Positions 1-5,974 of a stretch of DNA of 8,173 nucleotides are shown piece by piece (the stretch's first letter is position 1; every line of letters begins with the position of its first letter). A model generated the notes under the pieces. The model ran no database searches. It saw only the letters and a program-made list of their open reading frames with translations, and was not told where the DNA came from. The position numbers and the translations under genes are program-made. The stretch lies in assembly GCA_002493965.1 (NCBI GenBank), contig DLAP01000049.1, forward strand, positions 1 through 8,173, in the 5' to 3' direction. This DNA comes from Clostridiales bacterium UBA7044 (lineage in GTDB: Bacteria > Bacillota > Clostridia > Oscillospirales > Oscillospiraceae).

Positions 1-80
1 GCATAACTCTTGACATTACCTTTAAGGCATTCAAAAAACTGTTGGTATGTCTACACTTTTTCGGTTTTTGCCTATCATTC

Positions 81-106
81 CCACTCGCCCTCTGCAAAAT
101 CATCTT
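81..106. repeat. Left copy of split direct repeat
   Basis: CCACTC, then CCCT, then CAAAATCATCTT occur here in the same order as at 3523-3549. Twenty-two positions are identical, separated by short unlike spacers of 1 versus 2 and 3 versus 3 nt. It lies between the window's left edge and the TIR operon. Confidence 0.5.
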
Positions 107-157
107 AAACAAGTTTGGTTGGGTGATTTAGCAGGGACTATCTATATTATTTGAATT

Positions 158-187
158 ATCGGATGGACATCGGCTATCCGATTTTTT
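158..187 (+). terminator. Rho-independent terminator, plus strand
   Basis: ATCGGAT (158-164) pairs with ATCCGAT (176-182) around an 11-nt loop, and six T residues follow (182-187). The T run exists only in the plus direction, so the hairpin would end a transcript entering from the left of the window. On the minus strand it lies just past the stop of the TIR-like gene and may also slow that transcript, but the sequence after it is not T-rich in that direction. Confidence 0.6.
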
Positions 188-214
188 GTTGCCATAGTGT
201 TGCCAGCAAAAAGT

Positions 215-790
215 TTATAGTGACTTTTTGATTTTATATGAGGGTGTTTTCTCTCTACAATCAAAAGCCTGTTTAATATCGGTATTTGGATATTTTACAA
301 AGTCGTCCCAAGTAACAACATATATGTAACCGTTATCAATATTTTCTTTTAGTATGGGGAAAAGATTGCTCTTATCGTAGTAATCATAGTTGCCGTTTTT
401 ATTCGGAAGTATAACTGCAAGGATTGCATTGTTATGACTTGTGCGATCATTACGAGTAGTTTCTCTCAGTGAATAGCTAATTTCCCACGGTATCCATTGA
501 GAGCGTTGCCACTTGCCCGCTTCTTTCATATTAGGAGATATCAGAACAATCGTTATTGTACTATCATAAATTTTATCCTTCAAATGGTTCCAAATGGCAT
601 TCTCGCTCCAAGACGAAATATCTTCGTCACTGTTTTCACCCTTGTATATATCATCACTGGACAAAATCTTGTTCTTTATGTAGTCAACATAGTCACAAGG
701 CCAAGTGGGTTGTGTAACATCAGGTATCTTTTTTACATCGTTATCTTTATATTTGTAAGATACGAACACTTTTCGTCCCAATTCAATCAT
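215..790 (-). CDS. TIR-like domain protein, ThsB/DUF1863 type
   Basis: A 191-residue soluble protein that is essentially one TIR-like domain. Strand A is KVFVSYKYKD (residues 7-16). The central segment reads TITIVLISPNM (78-88). It is followed by QWIPWEISYSL (98-108), where E103 occupies the position of the TIR catalytic glutamate. These features match the TIR-like family PF08937, to which Thoeris ThsB belongs. Members of that group make cyclic ADP-ribose-type signals from NAD+ after phage infection. That activity is known for the family and only inferred here. It is the last gene of a three-gene operon, 3 nt after the preceding TIR gene. The AGGAG directly abuts the ATG at 790, with no spacing, so initiation may depend on coupling to the upstream stop, or occur at TTG 781, which has 9 nt of spacing. 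No signal peptide or membrane segment is seen. Confidence 0.8.
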   Translation of the reverse strand: MIELGRKVFVSYKYKDNDVKKIPDVTQPTWPCDYVDYIKNKILSSDDIYKGENSDEDISSWSENAIWNHLKDKIYDSTITIVLISPNMKEAGKWQRSQWIPWEISYSLRETTRNDRTSHNNAILAVILPNKNGNYDYYDKSNLFPILKENIDNGYIYVVTWDDFVKYPNTDIKQAFDCREKTPSYKIKKSL

Positions 791-793
791 CTC

Positions 794-1381
794 CTATCTG
801 TCCTGAAACCAATCGGAAAGAGGCGTAATATAATTTTTTCCGTCAGATTCTTGCCTTCTAACATAATAACCGTGAGGGATTGGGCTTCCATCCGTATAGG
901 TCTCCGTTCCATTGTAATATGTAATGTAAGGATAAATTGACATATATTCTGAACCTTTATAAGCGCTATCCGAGGCATTTTCAGGTTTCATTTGAAACAG
1001 CGCAATATGTTTCTTGAATTTTTGAGCGTCTCCATATCCCAACTCCCAGTTGCACCATTTTGACTCTATTGCGCCATTGGTAGCGAGAAGAATAAATTTA
1101 TCACAGCCTTTTATTCTTTCGCGGATATTAAGGGCTGTTTGAGCTGAAGTCGTTTTAGGCATAGAAGAATCGCGGCTATCGATATAGACTTTAACGCCAT
1201 ACCGGTTCTCTAGAAATCCTAAAAGTCCTTTTAGGTCATCAAGGTCATCATGTTTATGAGAAATAAATACTGTTGTTTTCCTTGCGCCATACTGAGAATG
1301 CTCTAGAATCGGAGCCCTCGAATCATCGAGGCGTACCTGAGAATATGCAGATAAAGAACCTTGCTCGAATATTGATCTCAT
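794..1381 (-). CDS. TIR domain protein
   Basis: A 195-residue cytosolic protein. An N-terminal extension of about 35 residues precedes a TIR domain: strand A TTVFISHKHDD (36-46), then VKVYIDSRDSSMP (63-75), then KFILLATNGA (95-104), and the motif SKWCNWELGYG (107-117). E113 in this W-C-x-x-E-L motif is the expected NADase glutamate. The family cleaves NAD+ or converts it to ADP-ribose signals; here that is inferred. The sequence is unlike the downstream TIR-like protein beyond the shared fold, so this is a pair of different TIR families and not a recent duplication. The start at 1381 is supported by a G-rich ribosome site (AGAGGGGGG) 9 nt upstream. The gene lies 17 nt after the membrane-protein gene and 3 nt before the next TIR gene, indicating one transcript. 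Confidence 0.85.
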   Translation of the reverse strand: MRSIFEQGSLSAYSQVRLDDSRAPILEHSQYGARKTTVFISHKHDDLDDLKGLLGFLENRYGVKVYIDSRDSSMPKTTSAQTALNIRERIKGCDKFILLATNGAIESKWCNWELGYGDAQKFKKHIALFQMKPENASDSAYKGSEYMSIYPYITYYNGTETYTDGSPIPHGYYVRRQESDGKNYITPLSDWFQDR

Positions 1382-1398
1382 GCCTAAATGCCCCCCTC

Positions 1399-1821
1399 TT
1401 ATATTGTATTTGTAATTTTTAAAACCAAGACTGAAGCGAGTATTAGTAGCATCAGCGGATAAAACAGATAGATGCTAGGAGACTTGATACAATCCCAAGT
1501 TCGAGCCTTTGCACTGATAATCTCCAGTGGGTCATTAGTAAGTTTCATTGAAAAGTCGATTTCATGTTTGTCCATGCGTACTTGATCAAACAAAAAGCGA
1601 AATTTTCTTTCCAATTTCAGATAGTAAACATCCAAAATAGCAAATGCTAACACCGGCAAAAACGAAAGCGCCAAAACCCATACGTTGGTGGATGAATAGG
1701 ATATAGCCGAGATGCCAGCAACAATAGTTGCTGCAAAACCTTTAAAAATTGCGGATATTGTAGACATCCTGCAAATTGGTTCTTGTAGCATTTGCAGATA
1801 CTCTTTTTTCCCGTCTACCAA
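1399..1821 (-). CDS. Small three-helix membrane protein of TIR operon
   Basis: A 140-residue protein with no firm family name from me. It has a short polar N-terminal helix (residues 1-23), two close membrane segments (about 25-42 and 46-66), and a charged stretch (about 67-115) containing LKLERKFRFLFDQ. A third hydrophobic segment (about 117-137) ends at the C-terminus. The order resembles small hypothetical membrane proteins I associate with bacterial conflict islands, and loosely SLATT-type two-TM effectors; that resemblance is a hypothesis. Being first in an operon with two TIR genes, it is the natural candidate for the effector that permeabilises the membrane. The start is chosen at TTG 1821 because GAGGTG lies 7 nt upstream. 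The longer GTG start at 1830 would overlap that ribosome site and has none of its own. Confidence 0.7.
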   Translation of the reverse strand: MVDGKKEYLQMLQEPICRMSTISAIFKGFAATIVAGISAISYSSTNVWVLALSFLPVLAFAILDVYYLKLERKFRFLFDQVRMDKHEIDFSMKLTNDPLEIISAKARTWDCIKSPSIYLFYPLMLLILASVLVLKITNTI

Positions 1822-1947
1822 AAAAATCACCTCATTATTCTATAATGTAGCCCTGAGCAAAATACGAAAAGCCATTGCGCCACAAGGCTTTTTAAGATTA
1901 ATAAATGTGTTTTGTCACCAGAAAATATAGAAAGCAATCAGCCAATT

Positions 1948-1956
1948 TGGTATAAT
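1948..1956 (+). promoter_or_regulatory. Extended -10 for transposase
   Basis: TGGTATAAT is a perfect TATAAT hexamer with the TGn extension, which can act with little -35 sequence. It lies 53 nt upstream of the transposase ATG. No good -35 is seen at 17 bp. It is the best promoter for the transposase. Confidence 0.55.
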
Positions 1957-1977
1957 TAAGTTGCCACAAAACCAACC

Positions 1978-1985
1978 AAAGGAGG
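1978..1985 (+). promoter_or_regulatory. Displaced Shine-Dalgarno of transposase
   Basis: AAAGGAGG is a near-perfect ribosome site but ends 24 nt before the first in-frame ATG (2010). No in-frame ATG, GTG or TTG lies at normal distance. The in-frame ATC at 1995 sits 9 nt downstream and could be a rare non-canonical start that adds five residues. Confidence 0.5.
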
Positions 1986-2009
1986 CTGACCGCTATCTAC
2001 CGACAAGAA

Positions 2010-3266
2010 ATGATACAGGACATTCGCCTGTTTACTTCGCAGCCAAAGGCTGCATTCTATGACGCCCTGTTTCTCCACCTTGACCTGTCTGAGTTGGAAC
2101 AGAAAAGACAGAAGCTGGGGCGTACCGGATATCCGGTGTCCGCTATGGTCTGCGCTTTCGTGGTCATGAAATGCGAAGGCTTCGGCTATATCACCGATCT
2201 GGTGGACTATCTGGAAAACAATCGCCTCATCGCCTACTACTGCGGCTTCGACATCACAAAGAAGCTTCCCTCTTACTGGACCTATGACCGCTTCCTGCGG
2301 AAGCTGGATCACAGTATCCTTGAGGAAATTATGCAAAAACAGGTCAGACAGCTCTATGCTATGGGCGTTCTGGATGCATCCTTTATTGGACTGGATTCCA
2401 CGCCCATTCTGGCAAATACTAAGCAAAATAATCCCAAATCCTTCGTCAAAAACAAGTTTGACCCCAAAAACCAGCCAAAGGCAGATGCAGACTGTGCCTT
2501 GGGTGTCCATACCGCTTCCAACCAACACAATGAACGTAATTTTGAGTTTTATTGGGGCTATAAAAACCATGTTCTGGTGGACTGCATCACCGGCTTGCCT
2601 ATCGGAGAAATGACTACGACCGCTGATGTGGCAGATTCCACAGTGGCACTGGATATCCTAAAGAAAACCAACAGCTACCTGTCCGTGGAGGAATGCACCT
2701 TCATTGGGGACAAGGCCTATGATGTCAAGGCCATCTATAACACCGTCCGGGAGCTTTACCACGGAGACTGTGTGATTCCCCTCAATAAGAGAAACACAAA
2801 GAATCCTGCAAAGCTGCCTTGCGGCGCACCGATCTGCGAAGCGGGTCTCGCCATGCACAGAGATGGAAAGTTTACGGAGAATGGCAAAACCAGGCAGAAA
2901 TACTGTTGTCCTTATAAAAGAACTGCCCATCTGCACGATTGTCCCTGCGCTCATAAATGTTTCCACAAGGATTCCAAGGCCACAGGCTGTACAAAATATG
3001 TGACACTGCCAAATGACTACAGGCTTTCCATTCAGAGGGATACGCTGGAATTCAAGTCCATTTACGCCCTCAGGACAGAATGCGAACGATACAATTCCAG
3101 GTTCAAGGCAACTTCTCAGGAACGGCTTTGGGTACGCAATCGTCATTCTGCTGAGAACCTGAATACCTTTGCTCACATTTCTCTGCTGGCCATTGCGACG
3201 GCGGCCTATGTCACTCGTCATCCCAAGCTTGCCAGGAGCCGCAAGCTGACTTCCCGCTGCGCTTAA
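2010..3266 (+). CDS. DDE transposase, IS1182/IS4-like
   Basis: A full-length 418-residue transposase of the RNase H-fold DDE type. The N-terminal region (about 1-110) includes SYWTYDRFLRKL, typical of the helix-turn-helix part in this group. The likely catalytic residues are D129 in GLDSTP, D234 in FIGDKAYD, and E357 or E359 in TECERYNSRFK. The strand FYWGYKNHVLVD (180-191) lies between the two Asp residues. A cysteine-rich insert (C271, C299, C300, C311, C313, C317, C327) sits between the second Asp and the Glu, as in the DDE_Tnp_1_6 type found in IS1182-like elements. No frameshift or internal stop is seen, so it may be active. I place it in IS1182 or a near relative without naming the IS. 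It is transcribed away from the TIR operon and has more balanced base composition than those genes. Confidence 0.85.
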   Translation: MIQDIRLFTSQPKAAFYDALFLHLDLSELEQKRQKLGRTGYPVSAMVCAFVVMKCEGFGYITDLVDYLENNRLIAYYCGFDITKKLPSYWTYDRFLRKLDHSILEEIMQKQVRQLYAMGVLDASFIGLDSTPILANTKQNNPKSFVKNKFDPKNQPKADADCALGVHTASNQHNERNFEFYWGYKNHVLVDCITGLPIGEMTTTADVADSTVALDILKKTNSYLSVEECTFIGDKAYDVKAIYNTVRELYHGDCVIPLNKRNTKNPAKLPCGAPICEAGLAMHRDGKFTENGKTRQKYCCPYKRTAHLHDCPCAHKCFHKDSKATGCTKYVTLPNDYRLSIQRDTLEFKSIYALRTECERYNSRFKATSQERLWVRNRHSAENLNTFAHISLLAIATAAYVTRHPKLARSRKLTSRCA

Positions 3267-3520
3267 TTCCCTTTTTGATCCGGCATTTCCATATTTTACT
3301 CCCGGCACAGCCTATTTCAGGGCGGTGCCTGCTGGTCATGCCCTAGCACTTTCAGCCTATCTTCTGCCTTCATTTAGCGGATGCATTTTGCTCTTCTCTA
3401 TACAAGTAGATATAAAAATCCAATAATATTATAACTCATCCCACTCAAAAAATCAATGTTTCATAATGTTTTTTGCTGTTTTTTACTGTTTGCTCATATT
3501 TACAATGCTATAATCGTCTT

Positions 3521-3592
3521 ATCCACTCAACCCTACACAAAATCATCTTGTCAACTCAACTCTGCCCATTTTCAACCCGTCAACTCAACCCT
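3521..3592. repeat. Three 14-bp direct repeats at 29-bp spacing
   Basis: ATCCACTCAACCCT (3521-3534), GTCAACTCAACTCT (3550-3563) and GTCAACTCAACCCT (3579-3592) start exactly 29 bp apart. The 15-bp stretches between them are not alike, so this is a set of phased sites rather than a tandem duplication. Spacing near three helical turns would place sites on almost the same DNA face. The arrangement recalls iterons or binding sites of a mobile-element protein. It is not a CRISPR array, as the repeats are too short and imperfect. Confidence 0.65.
3523..3549. repeat. Right copy of split direct repeat
   Basis: CCACTC, CCCT and CAAAATCATCTT match the copy at 81-106 in order and orientation. The first half coincides with the first of the three 29-bp-spaced repeats, so the left copy can also be viewed as a stray unit of that set plus its following spacer. 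Confidence 0.5.
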
Positions 3593-3624
3593 TGTTTTTT
3601 TCGGGGCAACAACCTCCGAAAATG

Positions 3625-3664
3625 AAAAAATCCGAGAGCCGGAAAAGAACTCTCAACTCTCGGA
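3625..3664 (-). terminator. Rho-independent terminator of rlmD operon
   Basis: TCCGAGAG (3631-3638) pairs with CTCTCGGA (3657-3664), forming an 8-bp stem with an 18-nt loop. Read on the minus strand it is followed by six T residues (3630-3625). It lies about 30 nt past the rlmD stop, the expected place for the end of the housekeeping operon. A second weaker pair, TTTTCGG (3598-3604) with CCGAAAA (3616-3622), lies just beyond. Confidence 0.75.
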
Positions 3665-3694
3665 AACACCCTATTTTCAAGCCTTTTTCGGTAT

Positions 3695-5050
3695 TCAATT
3701 CCGTGTTTTTGACAGCAATACCACGCACTCAACATGGGCGCACCTTGGGAAAAGGTCCACCGCCTGGGCATTCTCCAGCTGGTACCCCCGCTGTTTCAGC
3801 AATGCCACATCCCGGGCCAGGGTGGCCGGGTCGCAGGACACATATATGAGCCGCCGGGGCGACATTCGCACGATGGCCTCAATGGCATCGGCGTTTAATC
3901 CCTTCCGGGGCGGGTCCACTACCACCACGTCGGGATGAACACCCTGCCGTTCCAGCTCCAGCGCCGCCTCCCCCGCGTCGCCGCAGAGGAACTCCGCATT
4001 GTGGATGTCGTTGCGGCGGGCGTTATCCCTGGCGTCCTCCACCGCCTGGGGGATTACCTCCACGCCGATGACCTTTCCTGCCGCCTTCGCCATGATCAGC
4101 GTGATGGTGCCCACGCCGCAGTACAGGTCCAGCACTGTGTCCGACTTGGTGATCTTCGCCTGGGAAATGGCCAGCTCATACAGATGCTGGGCCTGGCTGT
4201 GATTGACCTGATAAAAAGAGCGGGGGGACAGGCGGAAAACAAGGCCACACAGCGTATCCTCAATATAGCCGGGGCCGTAAAGCGTGATAAAGCGGTCCCC
4301 CAGCACGGCGTTCCCCTTCCGTTCGTTGATGGACAGTACCAGGGTCGTAAAGCCCGGGACCTTTTTCAGCCCATCGATCAGGACTTCCGCATGGGGAAGG
4401 GCTTCCCCGTTTACTACCAGGCACACCAGAATCTGGCCGGAAACAGTGCCCCGGCGGACATAGATATGCCGCAGAAGCCCCTTGTGGGCAGTCTCGTCAT
4501 AAACGGAGATATGAAACTGGTTTACATAACTGATAACAACATCCCGAACGGCGTCGCTTTCCTCCGGGAGGATCCGGCAGCGGTCCATTTCCACCACGTC
4601 ATGGGTGCCTGCCCGAAAGAATCCAGCGTAAGCCCTTCCCTTTTTGACAGCAACCGGGTACTGGGCCTTGTTCCGGTAGCCAAAGCAGGTAGGCGCGGCC
4701 AGGATGGGCATTTCTTCCAGGGCTTCCCCGCCGATCCGATTCAGGCAGGTGCGGACCCGCTCTGCTTTTAATCGGGTCTCCTCCTCGTAGTCCATGTGCC
4801 AGAAGTCACAGCCGCCGCATTTTTTGGCTTCGGGGCATTCTCGGTTTACCCGATGAGGGGATCTTTTCAGAATTTCCACGATTTTCCCCGCCGCCCAGGT
4901 CTTCTGGGCCTTCTCAATGCGCAGGCGCACCCGTTCCCCGGCGATGGCGTTGGGGATAAACACGGCGCAGCCCTCAATATGGGCAACCCCCTGGCCCTCG
5001 GCGGTGTAATCCGTGACCACCGCTTCGTAAATTTGGTTCTTAATCAGCAT
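3695..5050 (-). CDS. rlmD: 23S rRNA (uracil-C5) methyltransferase, RlmD/RlmCD type
   Basis: A 451-residue S-adenosylmethionine enzyme of the TrmA/RumA family, which methylates C5 of a uracil in 23S rRNA (U1939, and in some Firmicutes also U747). A TRAM RNA-binding domain occupies about 1-60. The 4Fe-4S ligands are C72, C78, C81 (CPEAKKCGGC) and probably C158 (DRCRI). The methyltransferase fold includes FYQVN (279-283), the SAM motif LDLYCGVGT (307-315), DPPRKGL (379-385), the nucleophile C406 in YVSCDP, and E441 in HVECVV as general base. All key residues are present and the length is normal for the family. The start at 5050 overlaps the end of the Mini-RNase III gene by 11 bp, with GGAGGAG 5 nt upstream. 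Which uracil is modified cannot be told from sequence. The paralogue RlmC/TrmFO-type alternative is less likely given the intact cysteine cluster. Confidence 0.93.
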   Translation of the reverse strand: MLIKNQIYEAVVTDYTAEGQGVAHIEGCAVFIPNAIAGERVRLRIEKAQKTWAAGKIVEILKRSPHRVNRECPEAKKCGGCDFWHMDYEEETRLKAERVRTCLNRIGGEALEEMPILAAPTCFGYRNKAQYPVAVKKGRAYAGFFRAGTHDVVEMDRCRILPEESDAVRDVVISYVNQFHISVYDETAHKGLLRHIYVRRGTVSGQILVCLVVNGEALPHAEVLIDGLKKVPGFTTLVLSINERKGNAVLGDRFITLYGPGYIEDTLCGLVFRLSPRSFYQVNHSQAQHLYELAISQAKITKSDTVLDLYCGVGTITLIMAKAAGKVIGVEVIPQAVEDARDNARRNDIHNAEFLCGDAGEAALELERQGVHPDVVVVDPPRKGLNADAIEAIVRMSPRRLIYVSCDPATLARDVALLKQRGYQLENAQAVDLFPRCAHVECVVLLSKTRN

Positions 5051-5453
5051 GGTTCTCCTCCATGACGGCCCGGAATAGTTCGTTCAGCCGGTCCGTCTGC
5101 CCGGAAAGGTACAGCGCCCCGAACAGAGCCTCCAGCCCCGTGGCCTTGGCGTATTCCTGGGGTGTGGCGGACTTGGGGACGGCGTGGACATGGGCGTTCT
5201 TTCCCCGGCGGTAGTAGCTCAGCTCCTCCTCCGTCAGCAGGGGCAGCAGCTGATCCACAAATTTCGCCTGGGAGGCGGCGCACACCAGGCGGATGGTGTC
5301 GTGGTGGAGACTGGCCACGTTCTTCCCGCCCCTGGCGCACAGATACCCCCGGCAGAGAATTTCAAACACGCTGTCTCCCATGTGGGCCAGGCCCAGATTG
5401 GAGATGGCGTCGATTTCGGCCTTGGATAAATTCATTTGAAAATAGTTTTCCAT
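5040..5453 (-). CDS. mrnC: Mini-ribonuclease III (23S rRNA maturation)
   Basis: A 137-residue protein containing only the RNase III catalytic domain and no double-stranded RNA-binding domain, which defines Mini-III. In Firmicutes it trims both ends of 23S rRNA from the double-stranded precursor stalk. The signature is GLAHMGDSVFE (21-31), with D27 as a metal ligand. YRRGKNA (81-87) and GLEALFGALYL (106-116) follow, with E108 as the second acidic residue. The start at ATG 5453 is chosen because GAGG lies 6 nt upstream; the next Met (codon 7) has no ribosome site. The open frame extends far upstream, but that part is out of frame with, and shadowed by, the transporter gene. The gene overlaps the upstream gene by 22 bp and the downstream rlmD by 11 bp, so the three are translated from one message. 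Confidence 0.92.
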   Translation of the reverse strand: MENYFQMNLSKAEIDAISNLGLAHMGDSVFEILCRGYLCARGGKNVASLHHDTIRLVCAASQAKFVDQLLPLLTEEELSYYRRGKNAHVHAVPKSATPQEYAKATGLEALFGALYLSGQTDRLNELFRAVMEENHAD

Positions 5454-5938
5454 AGGGAACCTCGATTGACTAAGAATTGGGCGCACAGCCCGGTAAACAG
5501 CCCGGTCACGATGCTGATGACCACCATCACCGGAAGATAAATGAGAAGCCCCGGGGTCCGGGTGAGCAGCACCGCCATGGCCATTTGGCCAATGGAGTGG
5601 GCCACCGCCCCCAGGCAGCCAGCCACCCAGAGCTGCTTCTTCGTGAGTATTTTTCGAAGCAAAATGGTCACGGCAATGGCGCAGACGCCCCCGGCGGCGG
5701 AGTAAAGAATCGTACTGAAATTCCCGGCGAACACCGCCCCCAGGAAGATTCGGACGAAGAGCACCGCCGCTCCCTCCTTCCCTCCCAGGGTAAAGACGGC
5801 GAATACCGTCACAATATTGGCAAGTCCCAGCTTCACCCCCGGAACAGGTACCAGCGCCGGGAGCTGGGCCTCCACCATAAAGATGGTCAGGGCAATGGCG
5901 GAGAGCAGGGCCAAACGGGTTACTTTCTTCACATTCAT
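5432..5938 (-). CDS. Gx transporter family membrane protein (HepI-like)
   Basis: A 168-residue integral membrane protein with about five to six hydrophobic segments, matching PF07456. That family was once named heptaprenyl diphosphate synthase component I and is now the Gx transporter family, related to ECF substrate-binding components. Typical sequence is VPGVKLGLANIVTVF early on, followed by the glycine-rich LGGKEGAAVLFVRIFLGAVF and SAAGGVCA. Substrate is unknown; the old prenyl-synthase name should not be taken as function. ATG 5938 is preferred because GGTGG lies 5 nt upstream. A GTG at 5947 would add three residues but leaves almost no spacing to its ribosome site. It is first in the operon with mrnC and rlmD. 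The NusG-II and ApbE genes often found beside it in Clostridia are absent here. Confidence 0.85.
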   Translation of the reverse strand: MNVKKVTRLALLSAIALTIFMVEAQLPALVPVPGVKLGLANIVTVFAVFTLGGKEGAAVLFVRIFLGAVFAGNFSTILYSAAGGVCAIAVTILLRKILTKKQLWVAGCLGAVAHSIGQMAMAVLLTRTPGLLIYLPVMVVISIVTGLFTGLCAQFLVNRGSLWKTIFK

Positions 5939-5956
5939 ATTTTCCACCGCCTTTCC

Positions 5957-5971
5957 GGGGAATCATTCCCC
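5957..5971. promoter_or_regulatory. 7-1-7 palindrome, candidate Fur-family operator
   Basis: GGGGAAT-C-ATTCCCC is a perfect inverted repeat with 7-bp arms around one base. It lies just downstream of the -10 of the transporter operon, about where transcription should start, so a bound repressor would block initiation. The AATnATT core and 7-1-7 layout match the shape of Fur, PerR and Zur boxes, while the outer G/C bases do not match any of the three Bacillus consensus sites. The regulator is inferred only. Confidence 0.5.
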
Positions 5972-5974
5972 TAT

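Larger units (their letters stand above)
1822..2009. other. AT-rich divergent intergenic region
   Basis: This gap separates the minus-strand TIR operon from the plus-strand transposase. It holds the ribosome site of the membrane-protein gene, an extended -10 for the transposase and its displaced Shine-Dalgarno. I find no convincing -35/-10 pair for the TIR operon on the minus strand. The left end of the insertion sequence must lie in here, so the operon's promoter may be partly or wholly provided or altered by the insertion. Confidence 0.5.
1922..3297 (+). mobile_element. Insertion sequence with DDE transposase, ends uncertain
   Basis: The intact transposase at 2010-3266 shows that an IS is present. 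The ends are not proven. One candidate inverted pair is AAAATATAGAAA (1922-1933) against the reverse complement of 3286-3297 (AAAATATGGAAA, 11 of 12). A second is GAGCAAAATAC (1855-1865) against the reverse complement of 3383-3393 (GAGCAAAATGC, 10 of 11). Both are AT-rich and short enough to be chance. Neither is flanked by an obvious target duplication. The coordinates given use the first pair. Confidence 0.45.
3267..3694. other. Non-coding stretch between IS and rlmD
   Basis: About 430 bases without a credible gene. The first 100 bases have balanced composition and probably include the right end of the insertion sequence. From about 3380 it becomes strongly AT-rich, with a 10-bp-phased run (GTTTTTTGCT at 3469-3478, GTTTTTTACT at 3479-3488). 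Three 29-bp-spaced repeats follow (3521-3592), then the terminator of the rlmD operon (3625-3664). A plus-strand open frame beginning at 3456 crosses both repeats and terminator, has low-complexity content and runs antisense into rlmD, so it is not taken as a gene. Confidence 0.6.

Noticed and set aside
1956..2570. Minus-strand frame opposite the transposase
   Set aside because: Shadow of the transposase; no family features and it ends inside the IS promoter region.
1855..3393. GAGCAAAATAC/GCATTTTGCTC as definite IS terminal repeats
   Set aside because: Ten of 11 matching bases in AT-rich DNA with no target duplication. An equally good alternative pair exists at 1922-1933 and 3286-3297.
3521..3592. 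CRISPR array
   Set aside because: Only three imperfect 14-bp repeats with 15-bp spacers, far too short for CRISPR, and no cas gene in the window.
3456..3938. Plus-strand open frame of 160 codons
   Set aside because: It crosses the AT-rich repeats and the rlmD terminator and then runs antisense to rlmD. No domain, ribosome site or coding-like composition.
3935..4771. Long plus-strand frame opposite rlmD
   Set aside because: It is antisense to a gene with a complete set of catalytic motifs. Long opposite frames are expected in GC-rich coding DNA.
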